A stretch of DNA of 64,000 bases, from positions 248,001 to 312,000 of the forward strand of contig BLAL01000356.1 in assembly GCA_015698045.1 (NCBI GenBank), in the 5' to 3' direction. Positions within the stretch are counted from its first letter, which is position 1. The number at the start of each line of letters is the position of its first letter. Under the pieces are notes generated by a model that had not been told where the DNA came from, searched no databases, and was given only the letters and a program-made list of their open reading frames with translations. The DNA is from Rhizophagus clarus. Lineage: Eukaryota > Glomeromycota > Glomeromycetes > Glomerales > Glomeraceae. A program made the translations under genes and the position numbers. This document shows, piece by piece, positions 10,334 through 21,130 of this stretch.

Positions 10334-10952
10334 CTTGCTTTCCTAAATACAAGGCCCATGGTGAGAAAAACTCATTCCCATACATACATAACTTCTGGCA
10401 TATAAATACCTTATTTTGCGTTAGCTACGCTAGTGAAACTATTTTACAGGAATATTTTTGCGGAAAGTTGGCTGAACTTCCACATACCTCTACATGCTTT
10501 ATATCTTGCTGGGAAAAGAGCACTGAGCCGAAGTTAAGGAGGTATGAGGCGTAATTAGTATTGTCGTCTGATGCCAAGAGTTCTATGAAAGCACATGTAA
10601 ACAGAATCCTCTTACCTTTTCACATGGAGATCTACCAGAAAGACATAGTTGGTCTTACGCCTAGCGATCTCGAAATGGTGACTCCCTCAGACCTCCATAA
10701 CATATGCTTTTGCCGGCACTATTTACTTTTAGAGTTGGTTTTGTGTTACAACTAGACCCCCCTTTCATGCGAAGCGCCTAAAGGGCCATTTTTCTCATGA
10801 TTGTTCGGAAAAAAATAAAGAATAAAGGTTAATATGTTTTTTCGATATATATGCAAAAATTAATATGTCGTACAAGACCTGACTGATGATCCACTTATTT
10901 TTCTGTCGCACAGGGGCATGTGGCCATTCAGCAATTTCTTCCAAGCTGTTGA
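10334..10952. other. Intergenic stretch, no gene recognised
   Basis: A 64-codon plus-strand frame at 10561-10755 contains the phrase LTPSDLEMVTPSDL but has no family signal and is not annotated. This region separates the Crinkler loci from the decayed Polinton; the left end of that Polinton could lie here but was not found. Confidence 0.4.
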
Positions 10953-11153
10953 TCATCTCTCGACCTGCTCCAGACTGGCTGGCTTAGAATAATCATCTTT
11001 TTGCGTAAACTCTAGCTCCTGTGCCAATCTATCCAATGTTAATTTAAGACCAATTATATAGACTTCTTGTCAAAATTCAGATGCAACCCCTGCTAGAAAC
11101 ACCTTTTTAATATTTTTATTTGCATTTTCTATAATGTTATCTAAACTTTCCAT
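10953..11153 (-). pseudogene. Small Polinton-associated protein, one TGA
   Basis: Sixty-seven codons run from the ATG at 11153 to the TGA at 10955-10953, with one internal TGA after SEF. It is clearly homologous to the 65-residue ORF at 34657-34854 of the younger Polinton: both share N(K)NIK.VF..GV near the start and YIIGL.LTLDRLA.EL.F in the second half. Position is also conserved, just downstream of the PolB C terminus. It is probably a helical protein of unknown role. The stop replaces an expected Arg/Gln region. Confidence 0.75.
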
Positions 11154-11409
11154 ATTATGCAAATTGCTAATAAATCCCATACTTTGCTATATGAGCCTAT
11201 ATCTTTAATTGAAAAAAAATAATATTAATGAGCCGTTAAGGCACTTCGCTGAGCACCTGACTCCAGATATTCACATAGCTCAGGATAATCAAACACGCAT
11301 CCAGAAAGTATATTCAGCTATCATCTTTTCTATAACTGAATATTTATTGCATTAGAAAAAAAATCTAATATAATAATGTATGTGATCCGACTACACATCA
11401 CTATCTAGC

Positions 11410-11520
11410 TTATGGCTGAAAGCCAGATATGTAAGACACACATTCGTTTTGGTATTTCTCTGGGAGCTTGGCCCTCATAGCTCTTTTTTCGGCCTCTTCA
11501 TAGAAGATACCATCCCTACT
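11410..11520 (-). pseudogene. Stray PolB C-terminal tail
   Basis: Read on the minus strand, this short piece encodes EEAEKRAMRAKLPEKYQNEC and ends at a TAA at 11412-11410. It is nearly identical to the C terminus of PolB at 34964-35050. The main decayed PolB has its own C terminus at 12947, so this is a second copy. It abuts the small ORF at 10953-11153 at the spacing seen in the intact element. It suggests rearrangement between Polinton copies. Confidence 0.7.
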
Positions 11521-11798
11521 CTTTCTCTTAGAACTGAATAATAAAATGCCTCTACCAACTCGTAAAATGCATTTGGAATATTATTATAATTCAAATATTT
11601 TCTGATCGAATCTATAGTGACATTGGCGGTTAAAACCATTTTAGCTAATACCTTAGACGTAAACATTGCGTCCTCTGCATTTTTAAAAAGGTCATGCAGA
11701 ATTAGAACTTGCACGAGATCATCAATATATCCTCTGCTGTGTATATCATATACTGGATCATGCTGAAAACTATTATTAGATAAATGTTCAGCTATCAT
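11475..11798 (-). CDS. Unknown 107-residue ORF in decayed Polinton
   Basis: An open frame starts at the ATG at 11798. The body is helical and globular (DPVYDIHSRGYIDDLVQVL, then LAKMVLTANVTIDSIRKYL), without Cys or membrane segments. The last about ten residues are simply the stray PolB tail read in another frame, so the original C terminus was lost at that joint. The sequence around its start (TTCAGCTATCATCTTTTCTAT onwards) is duplicated at 11310-11400, another sign of local duplication. No family is recognised. Confidence 0.4.
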   Translation of the reverse strand: MIAEHLSNNSFQHDPVYDIHSRGYIDDLVQVLILHDLFKNAEDAMFTSKVLAKMVLTANVTIDSIRKYLNYNNIPNAFYELVEAFYYSVLRERVGMVSSMKRPKKEL

Positions 11799-11935
11799 CT
11801 TTTCTATAACTGAATATTTATCGCATCGGAAAAAAATAATATAATAATATATGCGATCTGACTACTCATTACTATCTAGCTTATGATGTTAGGCTAGATA
11901 AAAAGCTTATTCTTTTCTAATAATTCAGAAAGTTT

Positions 11936-12364
11936 TCAGGCTTCGGTTGCTTCCCACCAAGGGACCACATTTTCAGCTATCTTCTGTATATTATATTTAA
12001 CTATTTCTTTTTCTTGTTCGTAGAGCATTCCATTGCTAAGCATATAGCTTTCGATCTCCACCTGTTTTTTAGCTGTCTCAATTTCCCTTTCGGTATAAGA
12101 ATTCTCTATATCTTGATGTAAATATCCTTCTATAAATTCATCATGAGGATATTTTGTCTCTACTTCTTCCATTTTGAACTCTTGTTCACATTCTAATTTA
12201 TGATATTCTAATACTTGTATCTTCTATCTTTGCCTAAACTCATGTTGGATTTCTTTATACCAAGTGCTATTTATCCAGCAGAATTTATCAAGAGCCTCTA
12301 ATGGAAGCTTTTGGACAATTATAGCAATTGTATCTGCTTTTTTGAGCGGGTTATATGAATGCAT
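11936..12364 (-). pseudogene. Acidic helical protein with one TAG
   Basis: One frame runs from the ATG at 12364 to the stop at 11936, interrupted by a single TAG after HEFRQR. The N-terminal part (IVQKLPLEALDKFCWINSTW) is weakly F-box-like, in which a LP..-L..I.. start is followed by a Trp; this is tentative. The C-terminal 78 residues are Glu/Lys-rich and helical (EVETKYPHDEFIEGYLHQDI). It lies in the decayed Polinton between PolB and the stray tail. No counterpart was seen in the younger Polinton. Confidence 0.45.
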
Positions 12365-12499
12365 TGTATATCAAACGTATTGATTTACTTAACTAATGCT
12401 CCTTATTTCAATTGCTAATTTATTACCTACATTATTCAGTCCCTCTGTGACCTTCTCTAGACGAAAAAATAACCTTCGTAAAAACTTTGACAAAGACAA

Positions 12500-12793
12500 C
12501 TAGATTGCCATTGCTTTAAGCATCTCTTCTATTTCATTGTCTGTTCTTTCACGATTCTCCTCCTTAGCTACTTGATAATAAAACTCATATAGTTCCTCTA
12601 GGCTGGCACACAGGTCGTTATCTACATATCTTTTGCGATAATTTTCTAGCCTTAGAGTGTATGCCTCTTCGTTTGGAAATATCTTCGTTGCAACTGCCTT
12701 AATATAGTCATTCAGATTCTTTTCAGCTCGCAGTTTCTTTAGATAGTCTCCATAGTTTTTTGCAAGATTATCATATTTTTTGCCCTTTCGCAA
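12500..12793 (-). CDS. Conserved Polinton helical protein (97 residues)
   Basis: An open frame starts at the ATG at 12793. It aligns with the 127-residue protein at 27578-27961 of the younger Polinton over most of its length: YIKAVATKIFPNEEAY matches YVLKLAMTIFPNKDKY, and LEELYEFYYQVAKEE matches IIELYKLYHKLAKDY. The protein is alpha-helical, charged and without Cys. Conservation between two diverged Polintons argues for an element function. It is one of the few frames in this decayed element without stops. Function is unknown. Confidence 0.65.
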   Translation of the reverse strand: MRKGKKYDNLAKNYGDYLKKLRAEKNLNDYIKAVATKIFPNEEAYTLRLENYRKRYVDNDLCASLEELYEFYYQVAKEENRERTDNEIEEMLKAMAI

Positions 12794-15059
12794 TGCAGTT
12801 TTTATGACTTTGACTGCGCAAATTCTATATCCTTATGATCAACCATTTTTTGTATTGTTTCTACTATAACGATAGAAAAACTTTAATTAATGAAAATATA
12901 TTCTTTAGATTTTTTTTTTACCCAAAAAATATTTGTTATAAAGCATCTATGCCTTGACATGAAGTTTAGCTTTCATAGCCCTTTCTTCTGCTTCCTCAGA
13001 AGCTATTTAGGATACTACCAGGCATTTATAAAGTCCAATTCGCCAATGTTCATAAGGGAGTGTTCGAATCCCATCAAGTAAGATCCAGCGCTTATTATCA
13101 TATGGATTTAACCCGATTTTATTTACTCTCTCCAGATATATTTGATGATCATAACTACGGAGACCATACATATCATGTCAGGTTAGTTTCTTATTCTAGG
13201 AACTTATCATGTCAAAGCTCCCTTTTGACCACGCATTTCTTAACACCCTTAGCCTTCTGGATGCCATGCTTTTTCTCCCAATACTTTACACCTTGAGATT
13301 TTCTAAATTCTTCCTCTTCTAACTCTTTCTCAAAATCTGCATCTGTTTCAGGAGTTTTAAGATCATGGCCTGCTGGAAGGACTGAATACATCTTTGGCTT
13401 AAAACATACTGATAAGCCTATTGGGCCCCCCTTTGTCTCATCCTTCATTAGAAATAAGTCTCCTGAATAGTTAAAATCAAAAATATCTGGTCTTTCTGCT
13501 CGATCTTTATATATGTCTTCGGTTTCTATCCATATTATGAGTGAGTCTGTATCTGTATAAAGTAGACGGGCCTTATTTCCATAGCGAGGCTTTATATAAC
13601 CGTACCAAAAGTTGAACATCATAGCCTTGCTAATGTCGAGAATTGCCTGCCCTACATAGATTGGTTTGTTTAGAGTTACTGTGTTTTTTAACATATGGAC
13701 TGCCGTAATTCCCCCTTCGAATGCTTTAAAACCTACATACAATGGTGAACTTGCTAGGTACCTGATTTTTTTATTCTCTTCTGTTCGAAGTAATTCTACT
13801 CTCATATGTTTACGAATATTTTCCATTTGTTTACCAAAGACAGTATTGTTCTTTAGCTTATAATACATGACCCCAAACTCATCCCCATTGGCCTTTGCTA
13901 TTTTTCACTTACGAATGTTTTCCTTGATATAGTCTTTCATCCATAGAGATTGCCTAAACTTGATAGCGCTATGAATTTTTGTAATCTTCATTCCAAACTT
14001 CATATATGTCTGAAGAGCTCGATAGTGAACCACATAATTTTTCTTAGGATAAAGAGCCTGAACTAACTTCTCTCCAGACATGTATTTACCATTTCCAATT
14101 TCTTTATCTTGTACTAATCTTTCATTGTACAAGCTAAGCCAGTCTTTTGGAATTATCTGCTTTTCTGGCGCTAAAGGATAATCTGCAAAGTAATCGTGCA
14201 AGTGCACTGGAGCTTCTAGATCAAGTTCAAGCATATAGCCTATTTCTATATCAGGCGCGATACTTTAAATATCTGGTATTTCCTCTGGACTCACTTTACC
14301 CAAAATTTCTGTAGGCATGTATTGGGTCATCGCACCTGAATATAAAGCATTCATATCGTCATATAAGATCCAAGATGTTGGTTTGCCTGGATTGTAATCA
14401 GGATATTTAGGATTATTAGCTTTGGCATAACGGTGACTTGCCATTGTCATGCCGCCACGAATGCCCTTCTCAACCATCAAGTACTCGTCTATATCTGTCA
14501 TTAGCTTAAGTTCAGCTCCACTACTTTTGTATAAGGAATCATTAAACATTCCTGGTGCAGATACATAATGAGAGGGATTTAAGCCATCATCATTCAAGCA
14601 CATGATAGTGTAGTTCATGAAAACGTTCACAAGTAAAAGTACGTCAGTTTCAAGATATAAGTCATGATATTCTCCAAAATTCTTCATCTCAAATTCCTGC
14701 CATACCTTTTGAGCATGTTCATAACACTAGTCGAAAAAGGAATATTCAGCCTCCAAAAAATCTGGCCTAGATTCGGCCAATTTTTAAAAAAATTGACCTA
14801 AATTAGTAATGATATGCAATTCAATCTATATTCGACTCTGATTTGATCCAGCCGAATGATGGTCAAATTGCGTATAATAAAAATTAAACTATGTTCAGCC
14901 TCACATGAATAATAGCTGAATTGTATTCACTTTTCTATATTAAATAATGGTTATAATATATTTACTATATTAATATTATTAAGTATAATAAAAAACAATG
15001 ATACAATATTTGTTAAAAAATGTTTAAACAATTCAGACTAGTATAAATGTTATATTAAA

Positions 15060-18000
15060 TCAATGCAAATGAAACTTTCTATTTATAGGAATAACGGCTA
15101 AATATTCTCTGGTATTAGATCGATCTGATTTTTTGTATTTTACAGGTATAAACTGACCTAAAATGTTGTGTATTGGGATTATATTGTCTTTACTGCTTAA
15201 ATAGAAACTAATCAGGATGTCAAATTTGCCAGTTTGTACCATTTGATGTAAGCTAATTTGTGTGTCAAATTATGGGAGAATAAATGAACGCTATGTTCGA
15301 AAAAAAATTGGATTTGACCTGGGTAAGTATCGACTCTATTCCCATCACGATTAATAAATTTAGCTAAGACAAATAAGCTCTTAATATGTCATGTTACAGT
15401 AGCAGATCCAAAAATTTCTGCACTGATTTGACATCTTCCATATCGATTCGCTTTATTGATAATGATCGTCAAATTGGGTAAATTTTCTGTGAACGGTTTT
15501 TTGAATATAGAATCTACGTATGTATCCTTATAATATTCAATAAGTAAATCGTAGATTTGTTCATCAAGATGAATATCTTCAGATCACGGTGCTAAAAATA
15601 TACCTGGAAATTCCTCGCAACCAGTAATTGGTGATTCCAATATATTTCTGGAATTCATCAAAAATTGATACATTTCATTTGTTGGAAATTCAGAAAGAGA
15701 ATTGACAGAAGGTCGTTTATTGAGTAATTTGATGCCGATTACTTCTGAACTTGAGCTGATAATATTGTTTATTTGTGTTTTGGTCATCAATCGACGCATT
15801 AGTTCAGGTTCAATTTGGCGGTGGCTATTAGGCAGCGATCCTAATAAATATTTTATTATTAATCTTTGCTTAATGGAATAATATAATTCGAAAAATCGAC
15901 ACAGCAAATGAATTTAAATTTGAATTACCTAATACACCATTCATTCGTTCAAAGCTAAAGCACTAGAACGAATACAGTAGTCCGTAATCGTAAGAGCACT
16001 CATATAGATGTAATGATAGGTAGAGGTTTGGCGTTATTTTTCCTTCGCCATAATGCTCTTCGATCAATTTAATTATCTTTACTAAAAGTTCATGGGCTTC
16101 TTTCATATCGTTAATCTCCACAATTCGTCTAACCAAAATCGTACAAACTCTTACGAAATACATAAGAATTTTGTAATCTTTATTTGGAAGATAATTCCAT
16201 AACACAACAGTGGCGTATATTAGGAAAAAGTTGCGCCATTGGTCAACGGTAAAGTTAGAAAAACCTTCACCACAATGGATTTTACCAGGAATTCGTCCCA
16301 AATCTGATGGTAGCTTAAATTCGCTCATTTTCTTTTGAATTGATTGAAGAGCTTTTTCTGTTAATACATCTTCATCGATCCATATTCGTTTTGTTATCCA
16401 TTTTGCGATTCCTAGAAAAAGGCAGTGCATCGGATCTATAACAACAAACTGAATCAGATCAAAATACGAAAGTCTTAATATTTCAGACCACCTTACGCCA
16501 TTCACCTTGACAAATCTCTTTCTTTCTGCGTTAGATTTGCATCGTCGCCATTTCAAAGCCTTTTGACGATGCTCTACTGGATCTTTCATGATAAACCAGT
16601 CGCTCATATCCGCCATGCCACCAAAATTGTGATTATTGGCCCTTTTTTTGCATTGATGACATGATGCGAGGGCAGAGATATGCCCGCATAATTTTCGAGC
16701 TCCAGGAATATCGCACGAAGCAATTATTAATGCAGCTCGAATATCTTTGCCATTTGGACATTCATTAGTGCGATTAAGATTCACGCCTTCCCAAAGTGAC
16801 TCTAATTCCGTTATTATTGGCAAAAGATAATGATTAACTTTATGCAATTTAACCTCATCGAGCCCTGGTAATATGCCGAGTATAAGCACATTTTTGGGCT
16901 TAAATCGAACATTCTGAGGTAGATTGCATATTACTGCGTATATTACACCTGTACTGTAAATCGTTCCTTCGTAAGGCTGGAACAAATCCAAATTCATCAT
17001 TAATCCTAGATGAGCATCAGCCTTGTCTGGTCAGAAAAAGTTATTTGACCCTTGTTCAGACGATTCCTTAAGATTTTTCCATATTTGGCCATCATAAATA
17101 TCTGATAGAACATTGTCAATTATTGAATGACGTGTCCAATGCCGCAGTAATTCTTCAAATCCTGGCCGCTTGAACATACTAGAAAGCTGCTGTTGTATAC
17201 TCGAGACCAGATAAATTAATTCAGGAACAATTGATATACTATTATTTAAAGAAATTTTCTTCCCTAAAGGAGTACGACATTGTTTTAATCTCTTTGTAGC
17301 CGAATTTGGAAATTCGACATGGCTGCATTTCATAATGGTATTATTATCTTTTGATATTATCTCCTCTTTTTTGTATAATTTGTAGCATTTTTGGCAAGCT
17401 GCAAATTGCGTAAATTGATCGAAAAGTCCTAACTTTTTTCTTAGCATGTACAATGAATTTGGGAATGATTCGTAATTGATATTTTTACATACTTTCAATA
17501 TTATTTTAATAAATTGTATTAATTCTTCAATTGTGGTATTTGGTATGTTATGACTCGACCTGAACTTCATAATCTATATCAAAATCCCTTTAATTAATTC
17601 ATCTGTTGGTAATTCTGAAATATCTGGTATGTCTGAAATATCCGGTATGTCAAACATAGGATGAGAGTAATTCTCAAAATTATCTGAAAAATCGTTATCT
17701 TCATCATTAGGAGAATCTTTGTGTCGAAGATTCACTAGTGTAGATATCATCCGTGTCATATTCAGCTGGCACATTATAAGAGAAATCTTCAGCGACTAGC
17801 TCAACTTCAGTGATACGACGAAATGTGCCTGGTTTTGCCCTTTTTTTGCGTGGAAGAAATATATATTTCTGTTCCTCATACGTATCATTATCAGAATGTG
17901 TATCAATAGACATTGTCATATCTTGTGGTTCTGCTAACAATATTGTCGAATCAATCAGTTCTACTAACTCTTGAGACGTTGGAGCCTTATCATGATTTAA

Positions 18001-18219
18001 TGGTTCTAAAGAAGTCGTTTGCTCATTCATTTGCTCATGTTTCTCCTTCGTATGCGGATTGACCATTTTCCCATTACAATGGCTGCAAAAGCACAGAACC
18101 TTCTCTCTTGATTTTCTGATCGTAAATTCAGTAGATATTTGTTTAGAGGTCGATGAACTAGAATTATTATATTCGTCTATGATATTAGCAGCAATGCGTT
18201 TTCTTCCCCCTTTTTTCAT
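15060..18219 (-). pseudogene. CACTA/Plavaka Tnp2-type transposase, broken
   Basis: The start is the ATG at 18219. A zinc-like segment near the N terminus (CFCSHCNGKMVNPHTKEKH) is typical of Plavaka transposases. After an acidic linker and a frame change near 17.75 kb, a central Cys motif (CQKC) precedes the catalytic core at 17.0-16.0 kb (PDKADAHLGL, NLDLFQPYEGTIYSTG, ILPGLDEVKLHKVNHYL, SCDIPGARKLCGH, CHQCKKRA). The C-terminal part runs to 15060 (ends IPINRKFHLH) through a probable intron at about 15.84-15.91 kb. At least four stops interrupt it: TAG after KGILI, TGA after NNFF, TAG after LYSF and TGA after FLAP. The TGAs are consistent with former CGA codons. The enzyme would have mobilised the surrounding element. 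Confidence 0.88.
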
Positions 18220-18309
18220 TTTTTGATAAAAGTCAGATACGATAAAGTTGTAATATGATTTTTACATTGAATAAAGTTATAATATACTTTGTTATATTTA
18301 ATTAATAGT

Positions 18310-18480
18310 GATTTTTTATTAATATCAAATTTTTAGTGATGTCAAATTTTTAGTGATATTGTGGTTTTTTTATTAATATCAAATTTTTAGTGATATCAAA
18401 TTTTTAGTGATATTTTGGTTTTTTTATTAATATCAAATTTTTAGTGATGTCGAATTTTTAGTGATATTGTGATTATATTC
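18310..18480. repeat. Three-copy tandem repeat in CACTA element
   Basis: The unit is about 57 bp: TTTTTATTAATATCAAATTT, TTAGTGATGTCAAATTTTTA, GTGATATTGTGG. It lies in the intergenic part between the two divergent genes of the element, where transposase-binding or promoter repeats would be expected. Confidence 0.75.
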
Positions 18481-18639
18481 TGTTTTAAAATGATATTGAT
18501 AGTATAATTAACAAAATAGACAAATTCGAATACGAAAAATTAAACGTAAGAAGTTGAATAGAAAATTAAACGAAAACTGAAATTTAAAAAATAAAATATA
18601 TACCATACCATGCACTCAATGTGATTTAACTGTTTAATT

Positions 18640-18850
18640 AATTGAAAGTCTAGTTTGATGTGAAAGTTTAAGTCTAATCTGATCATTAACAGCTAATGAT
18701 TGAAAGTCTAATTTGATATGTTTAATATATGTTTAATTAATTAAAAGTCTAATTTGATGCAAAAGTTTAAGTCTAATTTGATCACGCCTATTGAAAGTCT
18801 AATTTTATACAAATGTTTGTGATCATTAATTATTAAAAGTCTAATTTGAT
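18640..18850. repeat. Iterated AAAGTCTAATTTGAT motif
   Basis: The phrase TTGAAAGTCTAATTTGAT and variants, together with AAGTTTAAGTCTAATTTG, occurs at least seven times within about 200 bp. It lies directly upstream of the plus-strand gene of the CACTA element and may act as a promoter or binding region. Confidence 0.7.
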
Positions 18851-18964
18851 AGTAAAGAAATAGATATAAATAGTGGTCCAATTTCCTCGTTCCATACAAA
18901 AAAATCGCCTTTTTTTCTTTTTTAAAAAATAATAATAAAAAATAAAAATAATTTTAAAACAATA

Positions 18965-21130
18965 ATGGCTCGTAAGAAACCAACAAAATCAAATGCTCCT
19001 TCACCAGATATTGCTGGTTCGTCTACACCATCACCACATACAACATCAACTCCTCCACGAAATATTGCTTCAACACCAACACCAACTAATACCACCGTTT
19101 CATCTACATCACGAAATATTGCCACATCACGAGCGTCAACACCAATTAATACTACACCACGAAATATTGCCACACTACGAGCGTCAACACCAACTAATAC
19201 CACCGCCTCGTCTACACCACGAAATATTGCCACATCACGAAATATTGCTTCAACACCAACATCACTAAATACTAATACTACAGCTCCCTTTAGACTCGTT
19301 ATTTCGCAAGATATTTTAGCCTCATTAAGTCAAACTCAAACTCAATCTCAACGAACTTCTGATATTATTAAAAGATATCCTAATATTAATGTACCGAAAA
19401 GTTACCATTCACATCACGAAGAAGAAGCACCAAGAAATGTTCGACCAAGTAATGAAGAAGTGGGTAAACTGAATTTTTTGTTATATTTTAATATTTATTA
19501 TATTACATCTGTTCATTACGATTTGATACATATCCTTATAATTTAAAATAGGTAATTTAGAGCTAGGAAATTTAAAAAATGAAACCCTTCAACTACAGAA
19601 CGAATTGAATTAGAAAAAGGTCAAAGTATCAGAAATGAAACGAAAAATAGATAATTTGCAAGACCGTGTTCGTAGGGTCGAGGAGGAGAATTCCTTACTA
19701 CGGCAGTTTAATGAAATTTTTGGTGATGAACTGAACCAATTATGTGAAGAGAATAAAACTCTCCAAGAAGAACTTCAACAGCTCAAGCAACTTCGCACAC
19801 CTCGAAAGACTATCGATTCTCCGCAGCAATATTCACCAAAATGCCCCAATAAAAGATTAAAATTGAGAGAGAAATCGCCTGATGAAGTTACCACTTTAGC
19901 TGCAAGAGTAAGAATTTTACAAGACTATTTGCAGCTGAATTGTGTTAATGTATATATACAGCTTTTATTATTTCCTCTTATTGTTTAGGACGAAATGAAA
20001 AACCTTTTAAAAGGTCAAATACCTGAAGAATATCGGTTGGATTACGGCAAGACTTTTAGTGAACAGACAGCAAAGATATACGAAAAATTGATACCTGAAT
20101 TAAAGAGGTTGATGAGTGGACATTATAATCTGTCTGTAACCCAATTGTCGAACTGGTTATGATCGATTCACAAGCATAAAAGAGATAGACAACAGAAACG
20201 ACTATCAGGCCAATTAGACAAAGTCGACCGTAGGATGCACGTAAATGCGTGATTGTCTGAAGTGAGCAGTATTTTATTTTAATGCACTTCTTTTTAGTCA
20301 TTTGAAATTAATCTTTATATATTCAACAGAAAAAAAATAGACGAGTAAAGGCAGCAATAAAATTATACGAAAGAAATGACGCCAACATAAAGGAATTTGA
20401 TAAAGACAAATTATTACCAATGCTTGTACAGAATGATTGTCATTCCATTGAGCAATCAGATTCTGAAGACGATTCAAGACAGAAATTGCCTGATAATAAG
20501 CGGTTCTTGCATGTATACGATCGGTCATAGCGTTCAGATGAGGTATTAAAGTGATTACTGCTCCTAACCTATTTTAATATTTATTCGATATTTGTTTATC
20601 TTTGTTTTAATAGTTAAAACAGCTATTACGAGACGTATTAGACCCTGAAGCAGAATATATTCAACGCGCAAAAAAGCAACAGGAGCGAATTTATAATGAT
20701 GATATTTACTTTATGTCTAGTAAACCTCTCGAGAATGCGCCTGAATGAGCGCTCGATAAAACAAAAATGTACGAGACAGATGAAACAAATGAAACAATTG
20801 GCGTTAGCGAATATGACAACATGGTTGATGATTTGATTCAATCTTACGAGGATCGTATGCCAATAGAACCAAATTTAACAGAGCCATATTCAGATTTCTT
20901 GTTAAATTCAGCAGAAATGAATTCAACTAAACCTGAAGATTTGGATGAGATCGGCAAAAGTTCGACAACAGTAAGTTGAATTATTTTAATATTTTTATAT
21001 CACAAATATCGTTAATTAATTTTGTTTATATTATATGTTGTATCATATTAGCAACAAAAAGCTGAAAAAAACTGAAAAGAAAAAGGAAGGGCTACGGAAG
21101 ACGAAGAACTCCACGAAATATTTAATGCAG
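18965..21130 (+). pseudogene. Second CACTA gene: Thr/Ser-repeat coiled-coil protein
   Basis: The start is the ATG at 18965. Exon 1 encodes a Thr/Ser/Pro-rich domain with PRNIAT(S) repeats (at least six copies between residues 30 and 100). An intron of about 90 bp (donor near 19462, acceptor near 19551) leads to a coiled coil (DNLQDRVRRVEEENSLLRQF region near 19.65 kb). A second intron (19908-19988) leads to DEMKNLLKGQIPEEYRLDYG. Further exon-like pieces at 20.03-20.25, 20.33-20.53, 20.62-20.98 and 21.05-21.13 kb contain stops (TGA after SNWL, TAG after YDRS, TGA after NAPE). It resembles the second, DNA-binding-type gene that accompanies CACTA transposases, but homology is not shown. Exon limits are approximate. 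Confidence 0.55.

Noticed and set aside
10561..10755. Sixty-four-residue plus-strand frame
   Set aside because: No ATG at its start, no family, no splice or promoter signal; probably chance.
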